Positions 1-8,733 of a stretch of DNA of 64,000 nt are shown here, in pieces. How positions within the stretch are numbered: the stretch's first letter is position 1; each line of letters opens with the position of its first letter. A model generated the notes under the pieces. The model made no database searches, was not told the DNA's origin, and saw nothing but the letters and a program-made list of their open reading frames with translations. The position numbers and the translations under genes were made by a program. The stretch comes from Streptomyces roseifaciens (GTDB lineage: Bacteria; Actinomycetota; Actinomycetes; Streptomycetales; Streptomycetaceae), in contig NZ_LNBE01000003.1 in assembly GCF_001445655.1 (NCBI RefSeq), positions 1,160,530 through 1,224,529 on the forward strand. The letters are read 5' to 3'.

Positions 1-1173
1 CCGGACGGCGAGGGGCAGCAGTTCGCTGCTGTGCTCGATCTCCTCGGGCGGCACGGCCGGCGCGATGCCGGGGAACGCCGCGAGCAGCCGCGCGACGCCC
101 ACGCTCAGCTCGGCCACGGCGAGATCGGCGGCGGGGCAGGCGTGCCGGCCGGCGCCGAAGGCGATGGCGCGGTCGGCGATCCGGGCGACGTCGAGGACGT
201 CGGGGTCGGGGAAGGCCTCCGGGTCGCGGGAGGCGGCCGCCACCAGCGGCAGCACCGCCTCCCCGGCGGCGATGCGGCCGCCGGAGAGGACCACGTCCTC
301 GGTGGCGACCCGCAGCAGCCCGTCGTGGGTGGAGGGGTAGAAGCGCAGCAGTTCCCACACGGCCACCGGGACGAGGGCCGGGTCGCCGGCCAGCCGGGCG
401 GCGAGGCCGGGGGAGGAGAGCACGCCGAAGAGGTGGCGGGCCAGGAGGTCCCGGATGGTGACGAAGCCGGAGATGATCAGGCCGTGGAGGAGCAGCGTGC
501 GGTCCTCGTCGGTCAGGCTCCCGGCGTCGTCCCGCAGGTCCGAGGCGAGGAGCGCGTCGGCGACGCTGTCGCCGGGCCTGGCCCGCCGGTCGGCGAGCAG
601 ATCGCCCAGGGCCTTCCCCAGCCGGTCGCGGGCGGCGGCCAGGTCCTCCTCCGCGGCCCCCCGGGGCAGCAGCAGGAGCTCCACGTCGGAGGTGACGGAC
701 CGCCAGCGGTCACCGGGCAGCCCGAGCAACTCACAGGTGACGCGGCCGGCGAAGGGCGCGGTGTACGCCGTGACCAGGTCCACAGTGCCGGCCCCGGCGG
801 GCAGCCCGCCGACGACGTCCTCGGCTATCTCCTCGATGCGCGGCACGAAGCGCGCGGCCCGCTCCGCGCCGAACGCGGCGGCCACCGGCCCCCGCAGCCG
901 GGCGTGCTCGGGCGGGTCGAGGTCCACGATGCCCGAGCCCTGCGAGCGGCCGAAGCCCCGCCCGGGCAGCAGGGCGGCCCGGTGCCGGCTGAAGCGGTCG
1001 TCGGCCAGCACGGTCCGTACGTCCTCGTGGCGCAGGGCCAGGCGGATCCGCGCCCCGTCGGCGAGCCGGACCTCGGGAACGGGATCCTCGGCCAGGAGCT
1101 TCCCGAACGCGGGCGGGACCGTGCCCAGGGGGCCGGGCGGGAAGGGGAAGAGGGGCGGCACGCGGGAGGTCAT
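1..1173 (-). CDS. Cytochrome P450 (3' end outside window)
   Basis: Heme-thiolate monooxygenase, open at the window edge: 391 codons from the ATG at 1173 with no stop, against about 400 aa usual, so only a few C-terminal residues should be missing. Seen: the K-helix ExxR as ELLR and the heme loop FGAGRHACP with its Cys ligand. The I-helix motif, usually AGxET, reads SGFVT, so the acid before Thr is replaced by Val, a change that can alter oxygen activation. The ATG overlaps the stop of the preceding gene (ATGA), so the two are probably translated together. A tailoring oxidation in the mitomycin-like cluster is the likely role; the substrate cannot be read from the sequence. The P450 MmcN of the S. 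lavendulae mitomycin cluster is the obvious comparison, not verified. Confidence 0.93.
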   Translation of the reverse strand, partial: MTSRVPPLFPFPPGPLGTVPPAFGKLLAEDPVPEVRLADGARIRLALRHEDVRTVLADDRFSRHRAALLPGRGFGRSQGSGIVDLDPPEHARLRGPVAAAFGAERAARFVPRIEEIAEDVVGGLPAGAGTVDLVTAYTAPFAGRVTCELLGLPGDRWRSVTSDVELLLLPRGAAEEDLAAARDRLGKALGDLLADRRARPGDSVADALLASDLRDDAGSLTDEDRTLLLHGLIISGFVTIRDLLARHLFGVLSSPGLAARLAGDPALVPVAVWELLRFYPSTHDGLLRVATEDVVLSGGRIAAGEAVLPLVAAASRDPEAFPDPDVLDVARIADRAIAFGAGRHACPAADLAVAELSVGVARLLAAFPGIAPAVPPEEIEHSSELLPLAVR

Positions 1174-2591
1174 GCGGTCCGGCCCCCGTCGCCCCGCGCG
1201 ACGGTGCGCTCCGGCCCGGGCCAGGCGAAGTCCCGTCCCAGGACGATGTTGTCGAGCTGGTGCTCCACGACGATGTTGCCGCAGCCGTAGTCGTCGGCGA
1301 TCAGCTCCACGTCCTCGGCGGACACCAGGTGCGCCGGGTCCGACAGCAGCGCGGCGATGCCCCGGGCCGGTGCGAGGACTTCGAGGGCGAAGCCCCGGGC
1401 CACGTGCTGGCGGTGGGTGTGGGCGGCGGCGATGAGGAAGGTGTCGTCGGTGTCGCAGATCAGGTGCCACAGGGCCCGGGCCTGGAGGAAGCGGCGGGGG
1501 CGGTCGGTGAAGCGGCGGGCGGACACGAGAGCGGCGCCCTCCGCGCCCCGGCGCGTGCCGAGGGCGACCAGCCCGCGGTCCAGGTAGGGGACCTGCTCGG
1601 TGCGGTAGCTCATCAGGGGGGCGGGGTCGAAGGGCTGGGTGTCCTCCAGGCCGGCCCACGCGCGGACCAGGTGCGCCACCTCGTAGCCGAGGTGCCAGGG
1701 GTTGTCGAGGCGGCCCGGGGCGAAGAACCGGGCGCTGACGTCGGCGCAGGCCTCCCGCAGCTCCGTCAGGGCGGCTGTCTCCCCGGCGCCCTCGGGGGCC
1801 GTGCCCATCAGCGTGCGCGCCCGGGCCACCCACTGGAGCTGCTCGGCGATCCGCTCCGGCCGCACGCCGTTGAAGAAGTCCGAGGCCAGCGGCTCGGGCA
1901 GCTGCTCGGCGGCCTTGACGATGTCGGCCTCGTACGGTTCGGCCTCGCTGTACGGGTCGAGGCCCAGGCGCGCGGCGATGCGGCAGAACGCGGCCTCCTC
2001 CTCGTCGGCGGAGCGGACCGCCGCCCACTCCTCCTGGAGCGGGGTGCCCGTGATCCCCTGCCCGGCCAGGCGGTCCGCGACCGCGTCCACGAAAGCGGCC
2101 AGGGAGGCGGTGAACGCCGCGCTCTCCACACAGCTGTTGCCGCGGCTCGCGAAGTGCTCGCCCGGGCGGACGTCGGGCCCCATGTCGGGCATCCACACGA
2201 TCCGGGTCTCGCGGCCCTCGGGCACGAAGAGCATGTCCGGCCAGCGGAAGCCGTCGCACGCGGCGCGCAGGATGTGGCGGCGCGAGCGGACCCACCACGC
2301 CGCGCGGTCGTCGCCGACGCCGTATTTGTAGGCGAAGCGGAGCTGGGATATCTGGGTACCGGGCCGGGCGTCGGCTACGAGCGACCACCAGTTGAAGGCG
2401 ATCCATTCGGCCATGGGGTAGAGGGAGCCGGTGACGTGCTCGCGGAACCTCCCGGCGGCGGGCTCCCGGATCAGGGTGACGGTCTCGGCGCCCACCGCGA
2501 TCCGCAGGTCCGCCCAGGTCGCCCGGAGCTCGTCCGGGTCGCCGGCGGGGGCCTCGCGCCAATTCCACTGCAATCGGAACTCAGGAAGCAT
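1170..2591 (-). CDS. Unknown 473-aa protein with degenerate ImmA/IrrE-like C-terminus
   Basis: I do not recognise the N-terminal 350 residues, which are rich in Trp and acidic residues. Residues about 365 to 450 follow the layout of an ImmA/IrrE metallopeptidase-like domain: a helix ending ALWHLI (373-378) where the zinc motif HExxH would stand, then QHVARGFALEVLAP (395-408), matching the family's ExxANxFAAxLLxP. The zinc motif is broken (one His, no Glu), so peptidase activity is unlikely. The ATG at 2591 is chosen because it overlaps the 3' end of the preceding gene by 11 bases and has GAAGGG upstream; an in-frame ATG at 2618 would overlap more and has a weaker site. It is coupled to the P450 by an ATGA overlap. 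Whether it serves the cluster, as a partner or regulator of the P450, is inference. Confidence 0.8.
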   Translation of the reverse strand: MLPEFRLQWNWREAPAGDPDELRATWADLRIAVGAETVTLIREPAAGRFREHVTGSLYPMAEWIAFNWWSLVADARPGTQISQLRFAYKYGVGDDRAAWWVRSRRHILRAACDGFRWPDMLFVPEGRETRIVWMPDMGPDVRPGEHFASRGNSCVESAAFTASLAAFVDAVADRLAGQGITGTPLQEEWAAVRSADEEEAAFCRIAARLGLDPYSEAEPYEADIVKAAEQLPEPLASDFFNGVRPERIAEQLQWVARARTLMGTAPEGAGETAALTELREACADVSARFFAPGRLDNPWHLGYEVAHLVRAWAGLEDTQPFDPAPLMSYRTEQVPYLDRGLVALGTRRGAEGAALVSARRFTDRPRRFLQARALWHLICDTDDTFLIAAAHTHRQHVARGFALEVLAPARGIAALLSDPAHLVSAEDVELIADDYGCGNIVVEHQLDNIVLGRDFAWPGPERTVARGDGGRTA

Positions 2592-2949
2592 GGTCCGCCA
2601 GCCCTTCCGGCCATTCACTCGGGTGGAGTTCGTATCCGGAGTATTCGCCGGGGCGCCGGCCGGTCAGCCGGAATTCCACGACGATGTCACCGGACCGGTG
2701 CCAGACATAGCGCGGGAAGCCGTCCAGCCACGGCCCGCCGAGGTGCCCGGTGAGAATGCCGGAACGGAGCGTGCCGAGCGGGGCGGAGGCGAGGGAGGCG
2801 GGTAAGGCGGGGAGCCCGGCCGGGTCCCGGCCGAAATCCCGGGGCGCGAATGCGGCCCTTGCGGAGAGTTCTTCGCGGGTGACACGTGCGGGGAGCGGAG
2901 ACAGGGCTCGGCGTGGTTCCCGCCGCCGCCCGGGCGCTCGTAAGACCAT
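2581..2949 (-). CDS. Small conserved hypothetical protein (122 aa)
   Basis: Arg-rich N-terminus followed by an aromatic C-terminal half: PRYVWHRSGDIVVEFRL, then GEYSGYELHPSEWPEGL. This pattern (PRYVW, GEYxGYxL, EWP) recurs in small actinobacterial hypothetical proteins, but I know no function for it. The ATG at 2949 is chosen because GGAAGGTGGG lies just upstream; longer in-frame starts lack this. Its end overlaps the start of the 473-aa gene, so with the P450 the three form one coupled unit, about 110 bp downstream of the Mrd-like gene on the same strand. Confidence 0.7.
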   Translation of the reverse strand: MVLRAPGRRREPRRALSPLPARVTREELSARAAFAPRDFGRDPAGLPALPASLASAPLGTLRSGILTGHLGGPWLDGFPRYVWHRSGDIVVEFRLTGRRPGEYSGYELHPSEWPEGLADHAS

Positions 2950-3058
2950 GGTGCCCACCTTCCGGAGAACGGGGGATGTCCCGGAGAACGGAGTGCTGCG
3001 CGGAACGGGGGAGGCGGAGCCCGGTACGCGTCGCCGCACGCCGGGCCCCGCGGACGGG

Positions 3059-3457
3059 TTATGCGCCGGGCAGGGGCGCGAAGAGGTCGATCACGGTGCC
3101 GTCGGGGTCCTTGACGATGGCGTAGCGCTGGCCCCACACGGCGTCCCACGGCTTGAGGTGGCCCTCGTAGCCGGCGTCGACGAGCTCGGCGTACTTGGCG
3201 TCCACGGCCGCGGTGTCGGGGAACTCGAAGGCGATGGCGACGCGGTGGCCGCCGGTCGGGGCCTGCCACTGCGGGTCGTACGAGCGGATCGTGGCCGCCG
3301 TGTCCCAGGCGAGCCGGACGCCGCCGTCGAGCACCACCTCGACGTGCGGCGCCGCGTCGGCCTCGGCGGGAATCTCCACGCCCAGCAGGCGGTAGAACTC
3401 CAGCGACCTGGCCATGTCCTCGACGACCACCGCGAAGAGGGAAATCCTTGCTGACAT
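3059..3457 (-). CDS. mrd: Mrd-like mitomycin-binding resistance protein (VOC family)
   Basis: 132-aa vicinal-oxygen-chelate (glyoxalase/bleomycin-resistance) fold protein. Mrd of the mitomycin producer S. lavendulae is a protein of this size and fold that sequesters mitomycin C in the cytoplasm. From memory, long stretches match Mrd, including the opening MSARISLFAVVVEDMA, WQAPTGGHR, AELVDAGYEGHLKPW and WGQRYAIVKDPDG; an alignment is needed to give identity. It lies in a cluster with further mitomycin-type genes, which supports self-protection. The ATG at 3457 has AGGAAGG eight bases upstream. A consensus TTGACA stands on the same strand at 3625-3630 but has no good -10 box at the usual distance. 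Other VOC antibiotic-binding proteins are the main alternative. Confidence 0.88.
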   Translation of the reverse strand: MSARISLFAVVVEDMARSLEFYRLLGVEIPAEADAAPHVEVVLDGGVRLAWDTAATIRSYDPQWQAPTGGHRVAIAFEFPDTAAVDAKYAELVDAGYEGHLKPWDAVWGQRYAIVKDPDGTVIDLFAPLPGA

Positions 3458-3652
3458 GCGTTTCCTTCCTGCACCTTCTTGCGCTTTCTTGCACTTTAAA
3501 ATGGTCCGCCGGGGGACGGCCGTCTTCCGTCCGGGCCGGCCGGGCCGCGAAGTCCGAATGTGCTGGACCCGTGCAGGTTAGTGACCCATCGGCGGCCTTG
3601 GCCAATCACTCTGTCGTCCCCGCGTGTCAACGCTGCCTATTGAGGGGCGATT

Positions 3653-4984
3653 TCAGGACAACGGCACGCCGTCCCAATCCGACGGGACGTCACGCCCCAG
3701 CAGTTCGCACACGGTTGCGGGTATGTCGACGGGGGCCGCGATACGGGTCCGCTCGGCGCCGCCGGAGAAATCCGGGCCCAGCGCCGCCCAGTAGGAGTCG
3801 CGGCGGTGCCAGCCGCTCTGCCAGTCGCGGTGCACGTGGGAGGCCCACGCGGGATCCCCCAAGGGGAGGTAGCGCCAGTCCGCCGGCTCCAGGACGAGGT
3901 CCGGGGCCAGATGGACGGACTCGCCCTCGTAGACCTCCTCCCGCCGGTGCACGGCCGCGAGGAAGGGCCTGCCCGTACGGGGGTTGAGCCGCTCCAGCAG
4001 CGCCGCCGCGACCTCGGAGCGCACCGCCTCGTAGTCCCGCTCGGCGACCAGGCCCTGCTTGTACCGTCCCCGCAGGTTGACGTTCACCCCGTGCGTGCCC
4101 TGCACCGCCTCGAAGGCCCGGCTGCGCGCCCACTCCGCGCGGCCGTCCGCGGCGTGGGAGAGGAAGCCGCAGGACTCCAGCTCGGCGTTGACGGAGTGGT
4201 AGTTGCGCAGCGGCCCGAAACCGATCTCCGAGAAGGCCAGGACGGTGGTGCGGTCGTCCGCCCGCTCCAGGACGTCCTGGATCACGCGGTCGCAGGTGCG
4301 GTACGCGGCCAGGACCGCGCTCGACTCCTCGTGCTCCGGCCCCCGTTCCAGCTCCTGCCAGTAGATGTGCGACGTCCGGTCGATGGAGGTGAGATTGACG
4401 AGCACGACGTCGTGCTCCTCCAGCAGCGAGAGCGCCGCGCGCCCGCGCTGGACGTCGGCCTCCAGCAGGGAGGGCAGCAGCTCGTCACGGTCCTGGCCGG
4501 TCCAGAAGACCGACACGTCGTGGACCGGCCGCACGCCCTGCGCCGCCAGCGTGCGCTGAAGGCTCCGCGGGTGGCAGGCATGGAGGGTGGCGTACATCGG
4601 ATAGGTGATCAGCGAGCCGTCGAACGGCTCGGGCGGATGGGTGCCGAACAGGCCGATCGAGGCGAACCTGACGCCGGCGAACACCTCCTGCTGCCACAGC
4701 ACCGGGTAACGGCGGTCCTTCGAGGTCAGCACCTGCGGGGAGTACTCGGGATCGTGACAGGTCCAGTACGAGTAGAAGCCGTGCCGCCCGGCCCGCCGCC
4801 CGGTCAGGACGCTCAGCAGGCCCGGCGGCTCGTACGGGGTGCCCTCCGCGCGCAGCGGACCGTGGACACCCTGCGCGCGCAGCCGGGCGAAGCCGGGCAG
4901 GAGACCCTTCGCGCACCATCGCCCGAGCAGCTCGGGCGCGGCTCCCTCGGTGATGACGACGACGACACGCTGGCGAAACGTCAC
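3653..4984 (-). CDS. Alkaline-phosphatase-superfamily protein with altered active site
   Basis: 443-aa member of the type I phosphodiesterase/nucleotide pyrophosphatase group. The fold is clear: VVVITEG at 7-14, LTGRRAGRHG at 60-69, NLTSIDRTSHIYW at 197-209, FSEIGFGPL at 251-259, NVNLRGRYKQG near 301 and SGWHRRD near the end. Usual ligands are changed at several places: the first metal Asp is Glu13, the nucleophile Thr aligns with Glu52, and the metal pair Asp-His is Glu253-Ile254. The DxxxH pair (D202, H206) and the late His remain. It may be inactive on phosphate esters or do other chemistry. The GTG start at 4984 has GGGAG six bases upstream. The S. lavendulae mitomycin cluster has, as I recall, an alkaline-phosphatase-like gene (mmcO) near mmcQ, as here. 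Confidence 0.85.
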   Translation of the reverse strand: MTFRQRVVVVITEGAAPELLGRWCAKGLLPGFARLRAQGVHGPLRAEGTPYEPPGLLSVLTGRRAGRHGFYSYWTCHDPEYSPQVLTSKDRRYPVLWQQEVFAGVRFASIGLFGTHPPEPFDGSLITYPMYATLHACHPRSLQRTLAAQGVRPVHDVSVFWTGQDRDELLPSLLEADVQRGRAALSLLEEHDVVLVNLTSIDRTSHIYWQELERGPEHEESSAVLAAYRTCDRVIQDVLERADDRTTVLAFSEIGFGPLRNYHSVNAELESCGFLSHAADGRAEWARSRAFEAVQGTHGVNVNLRGRYKQGLVAERDYEAVRSEVAAALLERLNPRTGRPFLAAVHRREEVYEGESVHLAPDLVLEPADWRYLPLGDPAWASHVHRDWQSGWHRRDSYWAALGPDFSGGAERTRIAAPVDIPATVCELLGRDVPSDWDGVPLS

Positions 4985-5101
4985 GTGCGACTCCCTCGGT
5001 CTGCTGGGCAGTTGGCATACCGGTCATCGGAGAACGTGGGGGAGCGAGCGGGGGAGGGGACAAGGGAGGGGACAAGGGGTGGAGACGGAAGAAACGAAGG
5101 G

Positions 5102-5473
5102 TTACGCCGCGCGCAGCAGGCGCAGGCGATCGCGGGTCGCCTTCGGCAGAGCCGACACCACACGGTCGTATGAGTGTTCCACCATCTCCCGCACCTCCTC
5201 CACGGGAACGGTCCCGTTCAGGACAACCGTGTTCCAGTGGCGCTTGTTGACGTGATAGCCGGGCTCCACGGCCGCGTACTGCTCCCGCAGGTGCAGGGCC
5301 AGATCCGGCTCACACTTCAGCGTGACCTGCGCGGGGCGTTCCTCGGAGGGGTCCTGGAGGATCGCGAACACCTTGCCCTCCACCTTGAACACCGCGGCCC
5401 CGGGGCCGAACGCCTCGTCGTCGAACGCCTCCGGCAGCTCCAGCGCGAAATCCGACAGTTCCTGCGGGGTCAT
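5102..5473 (-). CDS. MmcQ/YjbR family protein
   Basis: 123-aa protein of the MmcQ/YjbR family (CyaY-like fold), named after the S. lavendulae mitomycin-cluster gene mmcQ; no biochemical role is established, and DNA binding has been proposed from the fold. Seen: KVEGKVFAIL, LKCEPDLALHLREQ, and the family hallmark PGYHVNKRHWNTV near residues 75-87. The length is normal. The ATG at 5473 is chosen because GGAAGAAGG precedes it by seven bases; the frame stays open well upstream but that stretch is not protein-like. It lies 117 bp upstream of the phosphatase-like gene on the same strand and is divergent from the methyltransferase. A short direct repeat of GGGAGGGGACAA lies at about 5051-5076 between it and its neighbour. 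YjbR proteins are widespread, so the family alone does not prove a biosynthetic role. Confidence 0.88.
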   Translation of the reverse strand: MTPQELSDFALELPEAFDDEAFGPGAAVFKVEGKVFAILQDPSEERPAQVTLKCEPDLALHLREQYAAVEPGYHVNKRHWNTVVLNGTVPVEEVREMVEHSYDRVVSALPKATRDRLRLLRAA

Positions 5474-5595
5474 GGGCAGTCCTTCTTCCGGTGGCGGGCG
5501 GCTGTTCCGCCCGCACGGGGCGGGTGGGGCTGCCGCCAGCGTAAGTCCGCTCCCGGCCCGCGGTGCGCCCGGGCACGGCCGCTGATCCACGATGG

Positions 5596-5619
5596 CCGAA
5601 ACCCGGCAGAGGGTTCCGG
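5596..5619. promoter_or_regulatory. Inverted repeat in divergent control region
   Basis: The 487-bp gap 5474-5960 separates mmcQ-like (left) from the methyltransferase operon (right) and holds no gene I can support, so it should carry both promoters. The arms CCGAAACCC and GGGTTCCGG (one mismatch) flank six bases and could be an operator. No convincing -35/-10 pair was seen by eye; a TTGACG stands at about 5647. Confidence 0.35.
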
Positions 5620-5960
5620 CCCGTACCGCACCGCCGGCGGAGGCATTCTTGACGCGCCGCTCCGGCCGTTGCGAGAGTTTCCCCGGTCCCGCACTCCTGT
5701 CCGGGGCCCGATCGTCCTCCCGGAGCTGCCCGGTCGCAGCCCCGGTGTCCGCGCGCCTGAAGCGTGTCACTCCCTCACCCGAGCGGGCCGCGCCCGGCCC
5801 CGGCCGCCCCACCGCCGGTCACCCGGATTCCCCGGGGCTCGCCGGCACACCCCGCGCCCCGGCCCCGCCGGCCCCACGGCCGCCCGGCCCCCGTTCGCCG
5901 CCCCCGGCCCCGCCGGGACCCATGCCGCCTGCCCCGAACGCCCTGTGGAGGAACCCCCGT

Positions 5961-7001
5961 ATGACTGCGGAGCGGACGCACGACGACCAGGACCGCGCCG
6001 GCGCCGAGGCGACCGTCAACGACATCCTGCAAGGAGCCTGGAAGGCCCGCGCCATCCACGTGGCCGTAGAGCTCGGCCTGCCCGCCCTCCTGCAAGAGGG
6101 CCCCCGGACCGTCGCCGACCTGGCCGCCGCGGCCGGCGCGCACGAGCCCACGCTGCGCAGGCTGCTGCGCCTGCTCGCCGCCTCGGGCATCTTCGAGGAA
6201 CTCGGCCACGACGACCTCTACGGGCACAACGCCCTCTCCGAGGTGCTGCTGCCCGACCCCACCAGCCCGGTCGCCACCGACGCCCGCTTCCAGGCCGCCC
6301 CCTGGCACTGGCGGGCCTGGGAACGGCTCGCGCACAGCGTCCGCACCGGTGAGGCCTCCTTCGACGTCGCCAACGGCGTCTCCTTCTGGCAGCTCACCCA
6401 GCAGGACCCGCAGGCCCGGGAGCTGTTCAACCACGCCATGGGGTCCGTGTCCCTCGCCGAGAGCCGGCAGGTCGCCGAGGCCTACGACTTCTCCGGCGCG
6501 GGCACCGTCGTGGACATCGGCGGCGGCCGCGGCAGCCTCATGGCCGCCCTCCTCGAAAGCGCCCCCGGCGCGCGCGGCGTCCTCCTCGAACGCCCCGAGG
6601 TCGCCGGCGAGGCCCGCGCCCTGCTGGAGAGCCGGGGCGTCGGCGAGCGCTGCGAGGTCCTCCCCGGCGACTTCTTCGAGACCATCCCCGCCGGCGCCGA
6701 CCTCTACCTCATCAAGCACGTGCTGCACGACTGGGACGACGAGGACGTCCTGCGCATCCTCCGCCGCATCGCCGCCGCCATGGCGCCCGGCTCCCGGCTC
6801 CTGGTGATCGACAACCTGATCGACGAACGGCCCGCGGCCTCGACCCTCTTCGTCGACCTGCTCCTCCTCGTCCTCGTGGGCGGGGCCGAGCGGTCGGAGA
6901 GCGACTTCGCCACGCTGCTGGAGAAGGCCGGCCTGACCGTGGAGCGCTCGCTGCCCTGCGGCTCCGGCCCCCTGCGCATCGTGGAGATCCGCCGCGCCTG
7001 A
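5961..7001 (+). CDS. SAM-dependent O-methyltransferase, MmcR-like
   Basis: 346-aa plant-type O-methyltransferase: N-terminal winged-helix dimerisation domain (about 15-100) and C-terminal Rossmann fold. Seen: the SAM loop VDIGGGRGSL, acidic DFFETIP, and the catalytic-base region IKHVLHDWDDEDVLRILRR, where HDW carries the conserved His. S. lavendulae MmcR, the mitomycin 7-O-methyltransferase, has this size and, as I remember it, very similar N- and C-terminal sequences, so a quinone-oxygen methyl transfer is the best guess. The ATG at 5961 is preceded by GTGGAGG; the frame is open further upstream but becomes Pro-rich and implausible. First gene of a rightward set in which the carbamoyltransferase starts 54 bp after the stop. 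The exact methylated position is inference. Confidence 0.92.
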   Translation: MTAERTHDDQDRAGAEATVNDILQGAWKARAIHVAVELGLPALLQEGPRTVADLAAAAGAHEPTLRRLLRLLAASGIFEELGHDDLYGHNALSEVLLPDPTSPVATDARFQAAPWHWRAWERLAHSVRTGEASFDVANGVSFWQLTQQDPQARELFNHAMGSVSLAESRQVAEAYDFSGAGTVVDIGGGRGSLMAALLESAPGARGVLLERPEVAGEARALLESRGVGERCEVLPGDFFETIPAGADLYLIKHVLHDWDDEDVLRILRRIAAAMAPGSRLLVIDNLIDERPAASTLFVDLLLLVLVGGAERSESDFATLLEKAGLTVERSLPCGSGPLRIVEIRRA

Positions 7002-7055
7002 CCCGCACAGCGCGCTCGCCCGCATCCGACCACAGCTGTAAGGAGTGTCGACACT

Positions 7056-8696
7056 ATGACGGTGCTGGGTCTGGGGGGCTCCGGACACGACTGGTCCTCC
7101 TGCGCCACCGACGGCCGGGAACTGGTCGCGGTCGACGAGGAGCGCCTGGTCGGCAGCAAGTACGGGCTCGGCGCGGACCTCCTGGCGGGCCTCAGCCGCC
7201 GCGCCTGCCTCGACGCCCTGGCCACCACGGCCGAGGACGTCGGCCACGTGGTCTGCTGCGAACTCGTGCCCCGCCCCTTCTACCACTCGTTCCGCAAGCG
7301 CGCGACGGTCATCAACCACCACCTCGCCCACGCCTACAGCGCGTTCGGCGCCTCCGGCACGACCCGGGCCGCCGTCCTGGTCTGCGACAACTCCGGCAGC
7401 CTGGTCACCGGACGGAAGGACGGGCCCGGCCCGCGCGAGGCCGAGACCATCAGCGGCTACACCGCCGACGAGTCCGGGATCCGCCTCGTGCACCGGGTCA
7501 GCGGGGCCCACCTCGTCGACGCGGCCTCCGAGAGCGCCTACTACCAGCCGGGCGAGACCGACAACTCCCTGGGCCACTTCTACCGCTCGGCCAGCCTCGC
7601 CCTCGGCCTGTCCTACACGGGACCGAAGACCCGCTACCCGGTCAGCGAGGACGGCAAGACCATGGGACTCGCCCCGTACGGCGACGACCGCTTCACCGAC
7701 CAGGTCGCGGAGCTCGTCACCCTGCTCCCCGGCGGCGGCGTGAGCATCTCGGCCGGCAAGGTCAACCACGTCTTCGAACGCCTCGTGGCATCGGGGGAGT
7801 TCGAAGACCGCGCGGCACTGGCCTACGCCGCCCAGGAGGTCCTCGAACGCGCCCTCGTGCACTGCGCGAACGACCTGCACCGCCGCACCGGCCTGACCGA
7901 CCTGTGCATCGCCGGCGGCGTCGGCCTCAACAGCGTTGCCAACGGCCGCATCCTGCGCGAAACCCCCTTCGAACGCGTCTTCGTCGTACCGGCCGCCGGG
8001 GACAACGGCATCAGTCTGGGCTGCGCCTACTACGGCCTCCACCAGCTGGAAGGGAGGCCCCTGACCGGCCTCCCGGCGCTCCGGACGGCCTACCTCGGAC
8101 CCGAATATCCCACCGCCAGGGCCGACGCCGCCCTCGCCGTCTCGGGCTTCACCGTGGAGACCCCCGACGACCTGCCGGGCCGGGTGGCCGCCCTGCTCGC
8201 CGAAGGAAAGATCATCGGCTGGTTCGACGGCCGCTCCGAGTTCGGCCCCCGCGCCCTGGGACACCGCAGCATCCTCGCCGCCCCCTACCCCGCCTCGGTC
8301 CGCGACCACCTCAACGACCACGTCAAACACCGCGAATGGTTCCGCCCGTACGCCCCCGTCGTCCGCGAGGAGCGCGCCCGCGACTACTTCGACCTGGACC
8401 AGCCCTCGCCCTTCATGCTGATCGTCGCCCGCGTCACCCGGCCGGACGCCGTACCGGCGGCCGCACACGTCGACGGCACCGCCCGGCTCCAGACCCTGGA
8501 CGCCGGGCAGAACCCCAAGGTGCACGCCCTGCTGGGCAGGTTCGAGGAGCTCACCGGCTGCGGCGTGCTGCTCAACACCTCCTTCAACGTCGCCGGCCGC
8601 CCCATCGTCGAGACCCCCGAGGACGCCGTCGAAGCCTTCGCCGGCATGCAACTCGACCACCTGGTGGTCGGCGACCGGCTGGCGACCAAGGCCTGA
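7056..8696 (+). CDS. NodU/CmcH-type O-carbamoyltransferase
   Basis: 546-aa carbamoyltransferase, which makes carbamoyl-adenylate from carbamoyl phosphate and ATP and passes the carbamoyl group to a hydroxyl. The N-terminal Kae1-like domain shows GLGGSGHDWS at the start and the metal-binding HHLAH at 88-92. The YrdC-like C-terminal half has GWFDGRSEFGPRALGHRSIL and NTSFNVAGRPIVETPEDA. The length is typical. The ATG at 7056 has AAGGAG upstream. In a mitomycin-like setting it would install the C10 carbamate, the job proposed for MmcS; ansamycin carbamoyltransferases such as GdmN and Asm21 are the alternative family assignment. It lies between the methyltransferase and the monooxygenase on one transcript. 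Confidence 0.94.
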   Translation: MTVLGLGGSGHDWSSCATDGRELVAVDEERLVGSKYGLGADLLAGLSRRACLDALATTAEDVGHVVCCELVPRPFYHSFRKRATVINHHLAHAYSAFGASGTTRAAVLVCDNSGSLVTGRKDGPGPREAETISGYTADESGIRLVHRVSGAHLVDAASESAYYQPGETDNSLGHFYRSASLALGLSYTGPKTRYPVSEDGKTMGLAPYGDDRFTDQVAELVTLLPGGGVSISAGKVNHVFERLVASGEFEDRAALAYAAQEVLERALVHCANDLHRRTGLTDLCIAGGVGLNSVANGRILRETPFERVFVVPAAGDNGISLGCAYYGLHQLEGRPLTGLPALRTAYLGPEYPTARADAALAVSGFTVETPDDLPGRVAALLAEGKIIGWFDGRSEFGPRALGHRSILAAPYPASVRDHLNDHVKHREWFRPYAPVVREERARDYFDLDQPSPFMLIVARVTRPDAVPAAAHVDGTARLQTLDAGQNPKVHALLGRFEELTGCGVLLNTSFNVAGRPIVETPEDAVEAFAGMQLDHLVVGDRLATKA

Positions 8697-8733
8697 CGGA
8701 CCGTATGCCGGAGACAGGGAGGAGACCCCAGCG

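Noticed and set aside
3600..3630. Promoter for the Mrd-like gene from a TTGACA at 3625-3630
   Set aside because: The -35 is perfect but the sequence at 17 bp distance (GATTGG) is a poor -10, so not listed as a feature.
5051..5076. Direct repeat GGGAGGGGACAA in the gap between mmcQ-like and phosphatase-like genes
   Set aside because: Only two copies in a purine-rich tract; no symmetry or spacing that suggests an operator.
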